From contig NZ_JAHKSH010000003.1 in assembly GCF_019720895.1 (NCBI RefSeq), positions 434,001 through 498,000 on the forward strand: DNA of 64,000 nucleotides. The letters run 5' to 3'. Source of the stretch: Microbacterium salitolerans (GTDB taxonomy: Bacteria > Actinomycetota > Actinomycetes > Actinomycetales > Microbacteriaceae). Below are positions 17,823 through 26,443 of the stretch, one piece after another (positions within the stretch are counted from its first letter, which is position 1; every line of letters starts with the position of its first letter). The notes beneath the pieces were generated by a model. It made no database searches. It had not been told where the DNA came from and saw nothing but the letters and a program-made list of their open reading frames with translations. Position numbers and translations under genes: made by a program.

Positions 17823-19307
17823 ATGAGCACCACGCGCGCCCGTAACACGGTCGATTCGATCCCGCCTCTCGCCCGGCTGTTTCCGCTCGGGCTGCAGCAC
17901 GTCCTCGCGATGTACGCGGGCGCCGTCGCCGTTCCGCTGATCGTCGGACGGGCGTTCGGGTTCGAGGGCGCCGACCTCGCGTACCTGATCAGCGCCGACC
18001 TGTTCGTCGCAGGCATCGCGACGATCCTGCAGTCGGTCGGCTTCTGGCGCTTCGGCGTGCGGCTGCCGCTCATGCAGGGCGTGACGTTCGCGGCCGTCGG
18101 CCCCATGGTCGCCATCGGACAGAGCTATCCGATCACCGCCGTGTTCGGTGCGACGATCGCCACGGGCGTCTTCATGATGGTCGTCGCGCCGTTCTTCTCG
18201 CAGCTGCTGAGGTTCTTCCCGCCGATCGTGACGGGCACGGTGATCCTCATCATCGGGCTGTCGCTCATGGGCGTGGCGGCAGGGTGGATCGTCGACGGCT
18301 CGACCGACGGCTCCGGATCCGGGACCCAGCTCGCGTTCGCCGCGGGAACTCTGCTGTTCATCGTCCTCGTCGAGCGCTTCGGGCCGCGGGCCCTGGCGCG
18401 CGTCTCGGTGCTGCTGGGCCTCGTCTTCGGAACGATTGTCGCCGCATTTGTGCCCGGCATGGTCGACATGTCGGGCGTCGGCGACGCCGCCTGGTTCGGG
18501 GTCGTCACGCCGTTCCACTTCGGTCTGCCGACGTTCGAGGTCGTGCCGATCCTGTCGATGCTCATCGTCGGCATCGTCATCATGACCGAGACGACGGGCG
18601 ACATGATCGCCGTCGTCGAGAAGCCCGTGACGCGCCGCCAGCTCGCGGATGGTCTGCGGGCGGACGGGTTCGGCACGATGCTCGGCGGCATCTTCAACAC
18701 GTTCCCGTACACGGCCTTCGCGCAGAACGTCGGGCTCGTGTCACTCACGGGCGTCCGCTCTCGATGGGTCGCCACGATGGCGGGTGCGATCCTCGTGATC
18801 CTCGGCCTCCTCCCGAAGGTCGCGTCGATCGTCGAAGGCGTGCCGCGCGCGGTGCTTGGCGGCGCGGGGGTCGCGCTGTTCGGCATGGTCGCCGCGAGCG
18901 GGATACGCACGCTGGCGAAGGTGAAGTTCGACAACCGCAACATCCTGGTCGTCGCGCTCTCGGTGGGCGTCGCGCTGCTGCCGACCGTGTCGCCGAGCAT
19001 CTATCACCAGATGCCCGACTGGTTCCAGCTCATCTTCGACTCCGGCATCTCCGCCGGCGCGATCGCGGCGATCCTCCTCAATCTGCTGCTCGGCGGATCC
19101 TCGTCACGCGACGGCAGGGATCCGCACCTGCCGACGCACGACGGCCTGCGGGGTCCGGCCGCGGCCGCGCTCGTCCACCCCGACGCGACAGGCACGGGGC
19201 TCATCCCCGTGCAGATCCTTGGCAAGGACGGCGCAGAGCTCGTCACGCTCGATGGCGAGGGAAATCCCGTCGAGCCGCATGTGCTCGTGCCGGAGAAGGA
19301 CACCTGA
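17823..19307 (+). CDS. NCS2-family xanthine/urate permease
   Basis: The 494-residue integral membrane protein has about 12-14 helices and the nucleobase:cation symporter-2 signatures: LGLQHVLAMYAG at the start, RLPLMQGVTFAAVGP in helix 3, TETTGDMIAV with the substrate-binding acidic residue, and QNVGLVSLTGVRSRWV. The family imports xanthine, urate or uracil with protons or sodium. Proximity to uricase and xanthine dehydrogenase favours xanthine or urate. It ends at a hairpin shared with the convergent ROK gene. Confidence 0.88.
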   Translation: MSTTRARNTVDSIPPLARLFPLGLQHVLAMYAGAVAVPLIVGRAFGFEGADLAYLISADLFVAGIATILQSVGFWRFGVRLPLMQGVTFAAVGPMVAIGQSYPITAVFGATIATGVFMMVVAPFFSQLLRFFPPIVTGTVILIIGLSLMGVAAGWIVDGSTDGSGSGTQLAFAAGTLLFIVLVERFGPRALARVSVLLGLVFGTIVAAFVPGMVDMSGVGDAAWFGVVTPFHFGLPTFEVVPILSMLIVGIVIMTETTGDMIAVVEKPVTRRQLADGLRADGFGTMLGGIFNTFPYTAFAQNVGLVSLTGVRSRWVATMAGAILVILGLLPKVASIVEGVPRAVLGGAGVALFGMVAASGIRTLAKVKFDNRNILVVALSVGVALLPTVSPSIYHQMPDWFQLIFDSGISAGAIAAILLNLLLGGSSSRDGRDPHLPTHDGLRGPAAAALVHPDATGTGLIPVQILGKDGAELVTLDGEGNPVEPHVLVPEKDT

Positions 19308-19356
19308 CGCCGTCAGTCGGGATGCGTCGCCCGCCTTCGCGAGTCAGGCGGCGTCA
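19305..19356. terminator. Hairpin between permease and ROK genes
   Basis: TGACGCCG (19305-19312, starting in the permease stop) pairs with CGGCGTCA (19349-19356, overlapping the ROK stop). The convergent position suggests bidirectional termination. Confidence 0.4.
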
Positions 19357-20610
19357 CCGGGGCCGGGCGAGCGTCGGCGCCAGCCCGGCCGGATCCGCGA
19401 GCAGCGGGGCGAAGGCCAGCTCGGCGGGCGCGATCTGCATGAGGCGCGACCGCATACGAGCGCGCTCGAGGCGGATCGCGCGGTTGTCGGCGCCGACGGG
19501 GTCGACGCGGACGGCCTGCGAGAGCCGCTCGCGGCTCGTCTCGAGCAGCACGCCGAGGTAGCCGGAGAGCACGACGGTCTCCGGCGCGAAGGCGTTGACG
19601 AAGTTCGTGAGCGCGACCGAGAGGACATCGACCTGCCGTGCGAGCTCGGCCGCCACGGCCGAATCGCGCACGACGCCCAGCTCGATGTCGAGCTCGTCCT
19701 CATCGAGCTTGCGGCGCCCGAGGAGCTCGAGGATCCGGGCGGGGTTCACCTCGGCCTCGAGGCAGCCGCGACGTCCGCACGCGCACTTCGCGCCGCGCGG
19801 GACGACCACGGTGTGGCCGAGCTCGCCCGCGAACCCCGAGGTGCCGCGCAGCAGGGTGCCGTCGAAGATGAGCCCGCCGCCGATGCCGTGTCGGGAACCG
19901 GTGAGGTACAGCAGGTTGTCGGTGCCGCGTCCGATGCCGAAGCGGGCCTCCGCCATCGCGCCGATGCTCGCGTTGTTGCCGGCGGCGACGCGGACGCCGA
20001 GCGCGTTCTCGAGGCGGGCCGAGATCGCCTCGCGCTTCCAGCCGAGGGGAGGGGCGAACAGCACGGTGCCGGTCGGATCCACGAGCCCCGGCACGACGAG
20101 GCCGGCGCCGACGAGGCGGTAGTGGCGCTCGATGTCGGCCCGCATCCCGTCGACGAGCGACGCGGTGATCTGGGCGAACTTCCGCGGGCTGGGCGCGCTG
20201 GCGAGGTCGTGTCGGACGCGCGAGTGGATGGATCCGTCGAGTCCGACGAGGGCCACGGTGACGGCATCGGGCTCCGCGACGATGCTGAGCGCGACGACGT
20301 CCCCCTCGGCTGCGACGCCGAGCGAGGGGCGCCCGACGCGTCCGGTCGGCGCCGTCTGCGTCTCGCGCACGACGCCGAGCTCGAGCAGCTCGGTCACGAG
20401 GGCGGTGACCGTCGAGCGATTCAGTCCGGTCTCGGTGCCGATGTGCGAGCGCGAGAGGGATCCCTCGACGTGCACGAGGCGGAGGACGGTCGACAGGTTC
20501 TGCTGCCGCACCTCCTCGTTCGTCGTGCGCGACCCCGTCGTGCGGGGCGGCGCCATGGCCCACGGTGCGAGGGGGCGATCGTGCGCGGCGTCCTTGTGGT
20601 CCACGGGCAC
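19354..20610 (-). CDS. ROK-family transcriptional regulator
   Basis: The 418-residue protein has an N-terminal MarR-like winged helix (QNLSTVLRLVHVEG, LSRSHIGTETGLNRSTVTALVTELLELGVV; about 34-80) and a sugar-kinase-like ROK domain. The ROK zinc motif is CACGRRGCLEAEV (about 273-285), and GHTVVVPRG precedes it. ROK repressors bind sugars or sugar phosphates. The GTG start at 20608-20610 has GGGGAG about 6 nt upstream and lies 2 bp behind the stop of the sugar ABC-ATPase gene. The two are therefore co-transcribed, and this protein probably controls the multiple-sugar importer. Confidence 0.9.
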   Translation of the reverse strand: MPVDHKDAAHDRPLAPWAMAPPRTTGSRTTNEEVRQQNLSTVLRLVHVEGSLSRSHIGTETGLNRSTVTALVTELLELGVVRETQTAPTGRVGRPSLGVAAEGDVVALSIVAEPDAVTVALVGLDGSIHSRVRHDLASAPSPRKFAQITASLVDGMRADIERHYRLVGAGLVVPGLVDPTGTVLFAPPLGWKREAISARLENALGVRVAAGNNASIGAMAEARFGIGRGTDNLLYLTGSRHGIGGGLIFDGTLLRGTSGFAGELGHTVVVPRGAKCACGRRGCLEAEVNPARILELLGRRKLDEDELDIELGVVRDSAVAAELARQVDVLSVALTNFVNAFAPETVVLSGYLGVLLETSRERLSQAVRVDPVGADNRAIRLERARMRSRLMQIAPAELAFAPLLADPAGLAPTLARPR

Positions 20611-20612
20611 AC

Positions 20613-22139
20613 TCAGCTCCCCTCGGTGATGTGTCGCATGAGGAGCTCCTGCGTCGCGTCGTCGCGGTCGATCTCGGCCGTGATCCGCCCCTCGCAGACG
20701 GTGTAGATCCGGTCGGAGAGTCCGATGATCTCGGGCAGCTCCGACGAGATCACGATGACGCCCTTGCCCTGCGCCGCGAGCTCGTTGATGACGCCGTAGA
20801 TCTCGTAGCGTGCGCCGACGTCGATGCCGCGCGTCGGCTCATCGAGGATCAGCACATCGGGGTTCGCGAACATCCACTTCGACAGCACGACCTTCTGCTG
20901 GTTGCCGCCGGACAGATCGCCCGTCGGCGTCGCCACGCTGGGCGCCTTGATGTTGAGCTTGTAGCGGTACGCGTCGGCGACCTTGTGCTCGCGGAACTGG
21001 TCGACCAGCCCTGCGCGCGACAGGCGGGAGAGACCTGCTGCCGACACGTTGGTCTGGATGTCGCCGAGCAGGTTCAGCCCGTAGGTGCGGCGATCCTCCG
21101 TCGCATACGCGATCCCGTGCGCGATCGCGTCGCGGGCCGAACGCAGGGAGATCTCCTCGCCGTTCTTGAACGCGGAACCGGTGACGTCGGTCCCGGCGGA
21201 CTCCCCGAAGATGCTCATGGCGAGCTCGGTGCGCCCCGCGCCGATGAGGCCCGCGAGGCCCACGATCTCGCCCGAACGCACGGACAGGTTTGCGTCGTCG
21301 ACCAGAAGCCGGGTCGGATCCGTCCGATGGCGCACCGACCAGTGCTCGATGCGGAGCAGCTCGTCGCGGATCTCGTGTTCGCGCGGCGGGAAGAGCGCAT
21401 CGATGTCCCGGCCGACCATCGCGCGGATGATGCGGGCCTCGTCGGTCTCGGCATCGTCCGTGCGCATCGTCTCGATCGTCGCTCCGTCGCGGATCACCGT
21501 GATCCGGTCGGCGATCCGCAGCACCTCGTGGAGCTTGTGGCTGATGAGCAGGCACGTGATCCCCTGGGACCGCAGCTGCTCGAGGATCCCCAGAAGGCGG
21601 TTCGAGTCGGCGTCGTTGAGCGCGGCGGTCGGCTCATCGAGGATGAGGAGGTCGACGTCCTTCGCGAGCGCCTTCGCGATCTCGACGAGCTGCTGGCCCC
21701 CGACGCCGAGTTCGGAGACGCGCGTCGTCGGCGCCTCGTCGAGCCCGACGCGCTCCAGGAGCTCGGCGGCGCGGGCGTTCGTGCGCACCCAGTCGATGAC
21801 GCCGTGGCGGGTGACCTCGTTGCCGAGGAAGAGGTTCTCGGCGATCGACAGCGTCGGCACGAGCGCGAGCTCCTGGTGGATGAAGACGATGCCCACGGCC
21901 TCGCTGTCGCTGATCGAGCGGAAGGCGGTCTCGCGCCCGGCGAACCAGACGGATCCGTCGTAGGTTCCCGCAGGGTGGACGCCGCTCAGGACGTTCATGA
22001 GGGTGGACTTGCCGGCCCCGTTCTCGCCGCAGATCGCGTGCACCTCGCCCGGCAGCACGTCGAGTGACACACTCGAGAGCGCGGTCGCACCGCGGAACCT
22101 CTTCGTGATCCCGGAGACGCGGAGGATGGGCTCGGACAT
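20613..22139 (-). CDS. Sugar ABC transporter, tandem ATP-binding protein (first copy)
   Basis: The 508-residue protein carries two fused ATPase domains as in GguA/XylG/MglA. Domain 1 has GENGAGKST, LGVGGQQLVEIAKAL and LILDEPTAAL. Domain 2 has the usual degenerate P-loop GLIGAGRTEL, LSGGNQQKVVLSKW and LILDEPTRGIDVG. It energises import of a monosaccharide through a GguB-type permease. It reads away from the binding-protein gene and is followed by the ROK gene. A closely similar ATPase gene lies at 23617-25167 beside the only permease, so this copy is supernumerary or can swap partners. Confidence 0.92.
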   Translation of the reverse strand: MSEPILRVSGITKRFRGATALSSVSLDVLPGEVHAICGENGAGKSTLMNVLSGVHPAGTYDGSVWFAGRETAFRSISDSEAVGIVFIHQELALVPTLSIAENLFLGNEVTRHGVIDWVRTNARAAELLERVGLDEAPTTRVSELGVGGQQLVEIAKALAKDVDLLILDEPTAALNDADSNRLLGILEQLRSQGITCLLISHKLHEVLRIADRITVIRDGATIETMRTDDAETDEARIIRAMVGRDIDALFPPREHEIRDELLRIEHWSVRHRTDPTRLLVDDANLSVRSGEIVGLAGLIGAGRTELAMSIFGESAGTDVTGSAFKNGEEISLRSARDAIAHGIAYATEDRRTYGLNLLGDIQTNVSAAGLSRLSRAGLVDQFREHKVADAYRYKLNIKAPSVATPTGDLSGGNQQKVVLSKWMFANPDVLILDEPTRGIDVGARYEIYGVINELAAQGKGVIVISSELPEIIGLSDRIYTVCEGRITAEIDRDDATQELLMRHITEGS

Positions 22140-22240
22140 GGCGGTGTGGGCTGCGTTCCTCTCTGAATCGCATGGCGCAGTGGGCCCGCGGGCCGACGGA
22201 ACGACCGTGTGTCCGCATCGTTATCGTACGTGATTGCAAT

Positions 22241-22269
22241 TTGTCCGCAGGCTCGTCAATATGTAGTCT
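22241..22269 (+). promoter_or_regulatory. Likely promoter of the sugar-binding-protein operon
   Basis: TTGTCC (22241-22246) and TAGTCT (22264-22269) are separated by 17 bp in the 244-bp divergent region. Apart from this and the operator at 22347, I see no other sites in that gap. Confidence 0.4.
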
Positions 22270-22346
22270 GCACGACACGCGGCACATCGCCGCATCGGAC
22301 ACCGCGGTCCCGATCGATGCCGCGAGCACCAGCTCGCGCAGCACCG

Positions 22347-22360
22347 TGGGAGCGCTCCCC
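22347..22360. promoter_or_regulatory. CebR/LacI-type operator palindrome
   Basis: TGGGAGCGCTCCCC contains the perfect dyad GGGAGCGCTCCC and differs at one position from the CebR box TGGGAGCGCTCCCA described in Streptomyces. It lies 24 bp before the binding-protein ATG, placed to block transcription. No LacI-family gene is in the window. Confidence 0.65.
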
Positions 22361-22383
22361 TTTCAACGAAGAGAGACACAGCA

Positions 22384-23535
22384 ATGAAGCGAACTGGTCT
22401 GCGGATCTTCGGCGTCACCGGCGCCATCGCACTGGGAATGAGCCTGGCCGCCTGCTCCGGCGGAGCAGGCGGATCGGAAGGCGGCGGAGACGGCGGCGCC
22501 GAGGACGTCACGGTCGGCGTCGCGATGCCCACCGAGACGAGCGAGCGCTGGATCGCCGACGGCGAGGCCGTCGAGTCGCAGCTCGAGGAGAAGGGCTACG
22601 AGGTCGATCTGCAGTTCGCGAACGATGACATCCCGACGCAGCAGCAGCAGATCGAGCAGATGATCACGAACGGCGCCGACATCCTCATCGTCGCGTCGAT
22701 CGACGGCACCGCCCTCGCCAGCCAGCTCAGCTCGGCCGCCGAGAAGGGGATCCCGATCATCTCCTACGACCGCCTCATCAACGGCACGGAGGACGTCGAC
22801 TTCTACGTGACGTTCGACAACTACCAGGTCGGCGTCCAGCAGGCGCAGTCGCTCCTGCGCGGCCTCGGCTACCTCGACGAGAACTACGAGGAGACCGGCC
22901 TCGACGAGGAGAAGACCATCGAGGTGTTCGCCGGCTCGCCCGACGACAACAACACCGGCTTCTTCTACGGCGGTGCGATGGACACGCTCCAGCCCTACCT
23001 CGACGACGGCCGCCTCACGATCGGATCCGGCCAGACCGAGATGGACCAGGTCGCCACCCTGCGTTGGGACCAGGCCACGGCGCAGAAGCGCATGGAGGAC
23101 CTGCTCACGTCGACGTACGGCGGCGGATCCGAGCCCCTGGACGGCGTGCTGTCGCCCTACGACGGCATCTCCCGCGGCATCATCACGGCCCTCCGAAACG
23201 CCGGCTACGGCAACTCGATCGAGGACGGCCTGCCCGTCGTCTCCGGTCAGGACGCCGAGATCGGCTCGGTCAAGATGATCAGCGACGGCGTGCAGTTCGC
23301 GACGATCTTCAAGGACACGCGCAAGCTCGCGACCGAGGCCGTCGAGGCGGCCGACGCGTACGCGACCGGCGAGGAGCCCGAGGCGAACGACACGGAGACG
23401 TACGACAACGGCGAGAAGGTCGTGCCGTCGTTCCTGCTCGAGTCCGACATCGTCGTGGAGGACAACATCACCGAACTGCTCATCGACACCGACTACTGGA
23501 CCGAGGCCGAGGTCGAGGCGGGCGTCGCGGAGTAA
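22384..23535 (+). CDS. Multiple-sugar-binding lipoprotein (ChvE/XylF type)
   Basis: The 383-residue protein has a lipoprotein signal peptide ending LAAC (C24), then a Gly/Ser linker and a type I periplasmic-binding fold. The opening VTVGVAMPTETSERWIADG, QQQQIEQMITNGADILIV, IPIISYDRLI and EVFAGSPDDNNTGFFYGGAMDTLQPYL are characteristic of the ChvE branch, which binds monosaccharides such as xylose, glucose, galactose or arabinose. It is the first gene of the importer operon (binding protein, ATPase, permease) and has a CebR-like operator just upstream. The hairpin after it probably raises its dosage over the membrane parts. Confidence 0.93.
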   Translation: MKRTGLRIFGVTGAIALGMSLAACSGGAGGSEGGGDGGAEDVTVGVAMPTETSERWIADGEAVESQLEEKGYEVDLQFANDDIPTQQQQIEQMITNGADILIVASIDGTALASQLSSAAEKGIPIISYDRLINGTEDVDFYVTFDNYQVGVQQAQSLLRGLGYLDENYEETGLDEEKTIEVFAGSPDDNNTGFFYGGAMDTLQPYLDDGRLTIGSGQTEMDQVATLRWDQATAQKRMEDLLTSTYGGGSEPLDGVLSPYDGISRGIITALRNAGYGNSIEDGLPVVSGQDAEIGSVKMISDGVQFATIFKDTRKLATEAVEAADAYATGEEPEANDTETYDNGEKVVPSFLLESDIVVEDNITELLIDTDYWTEAEVEAGVAE

Positions 23536-23550
23536 CTCCCGCGGGCCGAC

Positions 23551-23587
23551 GACGCCCGCCCGGCGCGAGAGCGACCGGGCGGGCGTC
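23551..23587 (+). terminator. Intercistronic 13-bp hairpin (attenuator or mRNA stabiliser)
   Basis: GACGCCCGCCCGG (23551-23563) pairs perfectly with CCGGGCGGGCGTC (23575-23587) over an 11-nt loop and without a T-run. It separates the binding protein from ATPase and permease genes, where partial termination or 3'-end protection is common. Confidence 0.65.
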
Positions 23588-23616
23588 CGTCCTGATCGAA
23601 TCCCACAGAAGGGGTC

Positions 23617-25167
23617 ATGATGTCCGACGCCATCCTCGAGATGCGCAGCATCACCAAGAACTTTCCCGGCGTGAAGGTGCTCAAGGGAGTCGACCTGCAC
23701 GTCGAGCGCGGCGAGATCCACGCCATCTGCGGCGAGAACGGCGCCGGCAAATCCACCCTCATGAAGGTGCTGTCGGGCGTCTACCCGCACGGCAGCTACG
23801 GCGGGGATATCCTGCTCGAAGGACGTCCCGTCGAGTTCCACTCGATCCGCGACTCCGAGAAGCAGGGAGTCGTGATCATCCATCAGGAGCTCGCGCTCGT
23901 CCCGCACCTCTCGGTGGCCGAGAACATCTTCCTCGGCAACGAGCGCCAGCGCGGCGGGATCATCGACTGGAACCAGGCGAACCACGAGGCCGCGCAGTAC
24001 ATGGAGCGCGTAGGCCTGCACGAGAACCCGACGACGCTCGTCGGCCAGCTCGGCGTCGGCAAGCAGCAGCTCATCGAGATCGCGAAGGCGATGACGAAGG
24101 ACGTCAAGCTCCTCATCCTCGACGAGCCGACGGCCGCCCTCAACGACAACGACTCGGAGCACCTCCTGGGGCTCCTGCGTCAGCTGCGCGACGAGGGCAT
24201 CACGTCGATCATCATCAGCCACAAGCTCGGCGAGATCGAGGCCGTGGCCGACAACACCACCGTGATCCGCGACGGCGAGTCCATCGAGACGCTCGACATG
24301 CACGCCCCCGACGCCTCGCAGAACCGGATCATCCGGGCCATGGTCGGCCGCTCTCTCGACAACCGCTTCCCGGATCACACGCCGACGATCGGCGAGGAGA
24401 TCTTCCGCGTCGAGAACTGGACGGCCTACCACCCGACCCAGGCCGGACGCGTCGTCGTCGACGACGCGAATCTCTCGGTCCGGGCCGGCGAGATCGTCGG
24501 CATCGCGGGCCTCATGGGCGCGGGACGCACCGAGTTCATGATGAGCGTCTTCGGCCACGCCTACGGCCGCGACATCTCGGGACGGGTGTTCCTGCACGGT
24601 CGGGAGATCTCGACCCGCACCGTGACGGAGGCGATCGACAACGGGCTCGCCTACGTGTCCGAGGACCGCAAGCACTACGGCCTCAACCTCGTCACCGACA
24701 TTCGGACGAACATCACGGCCGCCGCGCTCGACAAGATCAGCAACTCAGCCTCGCTCATCAACGCGAACGAGGAGATCAAGGTCAGCGAGGAGTACCGTCG
24801 CAGCCTCGGCATCAAGACGCCGACGGTCATGCACAACGTCGGCACCCTCTCGGGCGGCAACCAGCAGAAGGTCGTGCTGTCGAAGTGGCTGTTCTCGGAT
24901 CCCGAGGTCCTCATCCTCGACGAGCCGACGCGCGGCATCGACGTCGGGGCCAAGTACGAGATCTACGAGATCATCCAGCGGCTCGCCGACGAGGGCAAGG
25001 CGATCATCGTCGTCTCGAGCGAGCTCCCGGAGCTGCTCGGGATCAGCGACCGCATCTACACACTCGCCTACGGGCGGATCACCGGACAGATGGACGCGTC
25101 CGAGGCGACGCAGGAAGAGCTCATGACACTCATGACGATCGAGAACGACAAGGAGACCGCGGCATGA
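23617..25167 (+). CDS. Sugar ABC transporter, tandem ATP-binding protein (second copy)
   Basis: The 516-residue protein has two ATPase halves: GENGAGKST, LGVGKQQLIEIAKAM and LILDEPTAAL, then GLMGAGRTEF, LSGGNQQKVVLSKW and LILDEPTRGIDVG. It parallels the divergent copy at 20613-22139 over its whole length. The start is ATG 23617 or the adjacent ATG 23620; AAGGGG at 23609-23614 fits the second slightly better. Its stop overlaps the permease ATG (ATGA), so the two products are made together and this is the cognate ATPase. Confidence 0.93.
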   Translation: MMSDAILEMRSITKNFPGVKVLKGVDLHVERGEIHAICGENGAGKSTLMKVLSGVYPHGSYGGDILLEGRPVEFHSIRDSEKQGVVIIHQELALVPHLSVAENIFLGNERQRGGIIDWNQANHEAAQYMERVGLHENPTTLVGQLGVGKQQLIEIAKAMTKDVKLLILDEPTAALNDNDSEHLLGLLRQLRDEGITSIIISHKLGEIEAVADNTTVIRDGESIETLDMHAPDASQNRIIRAMVGRSLDNRFPDHTPTIGEEIFRVENWTAYHPTQAGRVVVDDANLSVRAGEIVGIAGLMGAGRTEFMMSVFGHAYGRDISGRVFLHGREISTRTVTEAIDNGLAYVSEDRKHYGLNLVTDIRTNITAAALDKISNSASLINANEEIKVSEEYRRSLGIKTPTVMHNVGTLSGGNQQKVVLSKWLFSDPEVLILDEPTRGIDVGAKYEIYEIIQRLADEGKAIIVVSSELPELLGISDRIYTLAYGRITGQMDASEATQEELMTLMTIENDKETAA

Positions 25168-26387
25168 CGAACGTGTTCGTGGAGGCGAAGGACCTGCTGA
25201 CCCGCAACCTGCGCACCTCCGGTATCTACATCGCGTTCGTCGCGATCATCGTCCTGTTCACGATCCTCACGAACGGCACGCTCCTCGCGCCCGAGAACGT
25301 GACGAACCTGGTGCTGCAGAACGCGCACATCCTCATCATGGCGCTCGGCATGATCATGGTGATCGTCGCGGGGCACATCGATCTCTCCGTCGGATCCGTG
25401 CTCGCATTCGCCTCGGCGGTCTCCGCCGTCGCCGTCATCAAGATGGGCATGCCCTGGTGGGTCGGCATCCTCGCCGCGATCATCACGGGAATCATCGTCG
25501 GCGTCTGGCAGGGCTTCTGGGTCGCGGTCGTCGGCATCCCCGCGTTCATCGTGACGCTCGCCGGCATGCTGATGTTCCGCGGGCTCACCTGGCTCGTGCT
25601 CGAGAACGTGTCGCTCTCGCCGTTCCCGATGGAGTACCGCCAGTCGGCCTCCGGATTCATCGACGGGATCTTCGGGCAGATCACGGTCGGGCAGGGGCAG
25701 GGGCTCCTCGCGGAGCCGCAGACGATCGACGTCTTCACGATGCTCATCGGCGTCCTCGCCGTCATCGGCTTCGTCGCGATCCAGTTCCGCGACCGCCGGG
25801 CCCGCGTCGAGTACCACCAGCAGGTCGAGTCGATGCCGCTGTTCATCATCAAGCTCGTCGCGGTCGCCGCAGTCGTGCTCGCGTTCGCCTTCGCGCTCGC
25901 CTACAACCGCGGCTTCCCGATCGTGCTCGTCATCCTCGGCGTGCTCGTGCTCGTCTACCAGGTGGTCACGAACCGCACGGTGTTCGGCCGTCGCGTCTAC
26001 GCGGTCGGCGGCAACCTCGCCGCGGCGCGTCTCAGCGGCGTCAACGTCGTGAAGATGAACTTCTGGATCTTCGTGAACATGGGCTTCCTCACGGGCATCG
26101 CCGCGGCGGTCTTCTCCGCGCGATCCAACGGCGCCCAGCCCGGCATGGGCAACATGTTCGAGCTCGACGTCATCGCGGCCTGCTTCATCGGCGGCGCCTC
26201 GACGACGGGCGGCGTCGGCCGCGTGACCGGCGCCCTCGTCGGTGGCCTCGTCATGGCCGTCATGTCGAACGGCATGTCGCTGATGGGCTGGCCGCAGTCG
26301 GCGCAGCAGATCGTCAAGGGACTCGTGCTGCTGCTCGCGGTCGCCTTCGACATCTACAACAAGCGCCGCGCGGGCGTCGCGCGCTGA
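25164..26387 (+). CDS. Sugar ABC transporter permease (GguB/XylH type)
   Basis: The 407-residue membrane protein has about ten helices and the branched-family hallmarks: ALGMIMVIVAGHIDLSVGSVLAF after the first helices, VVGIPAFIVTLAGMLMFRG, and GGNLAAARLSGVNVVKMNFWIF, the cytoplasmic contact with the ATPase. FIGGASTTGGVGRVTGALVGGLVM follows. It forms the channel for the sugar delivered by the ChvE-like lipoprotein, and ends at a terminator shared with uricase. Confidence 0.93.
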   Translation: MTNVFVEAKDLLTRNLRTSGIYIAFVAIIVLFTILTNGTLLAPENVTNLVLQNAHILIMALGMIMVIVAGHIDLSVGSVLAFASAVSAVAVIKMGMPWWVGILAAIITGIIVGVWQGFWVAVVGIPAFIVTLAGMLMFRGLTWLVLENVSLSPFPMEYRQSASGFIDGIFGQITVGQGQGLLAEPQTIDVFTMLIGVLAVIGFVAIQFRDRRARVEYHQQVESMPLFIIKLVAVAAVVLAFAFALAYNRGFPIVLVILGVLVLVYQVVTNRTVFGRRVYAVGGNLAAARLSGVNVVKMNFWIFVNMGFLTGIAAAVFSARSNGAQPGMGNMFELDVIAACFIGGASTTGGVGRVTGALVGGLVMAVMSNGMSLMGWPQSAQQIVKGLVLLLAVAFDIYNKRRAGVAR

Positions 26388-26401
26388 TCTGACGCGCGTG
26401 A

Positions 26402-26438
26402 GAAGGCCCTGGTTCCGAATGGCGGATCCAGGGCCTTC
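26402..26438. terminator. Bidirectional terminator, sugar permease / uricase
   Basis: GAAGGCCCTGG (26402-26412) pairs perfectly with CCAGGGCCTTC (26428-26438) over a 15-nt loop, between the convergent gene ends at 26387 and 26444. Confidence 0.75.
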
Positions 26439-26443
26439 CTGCG

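Noticed and set aside
20565-22067. 500-codon plus-strand open frame opposite the sugar ATPase
   Set aside because: Antisense shadow; the minus strand contains two complete sets of ABC motifs.
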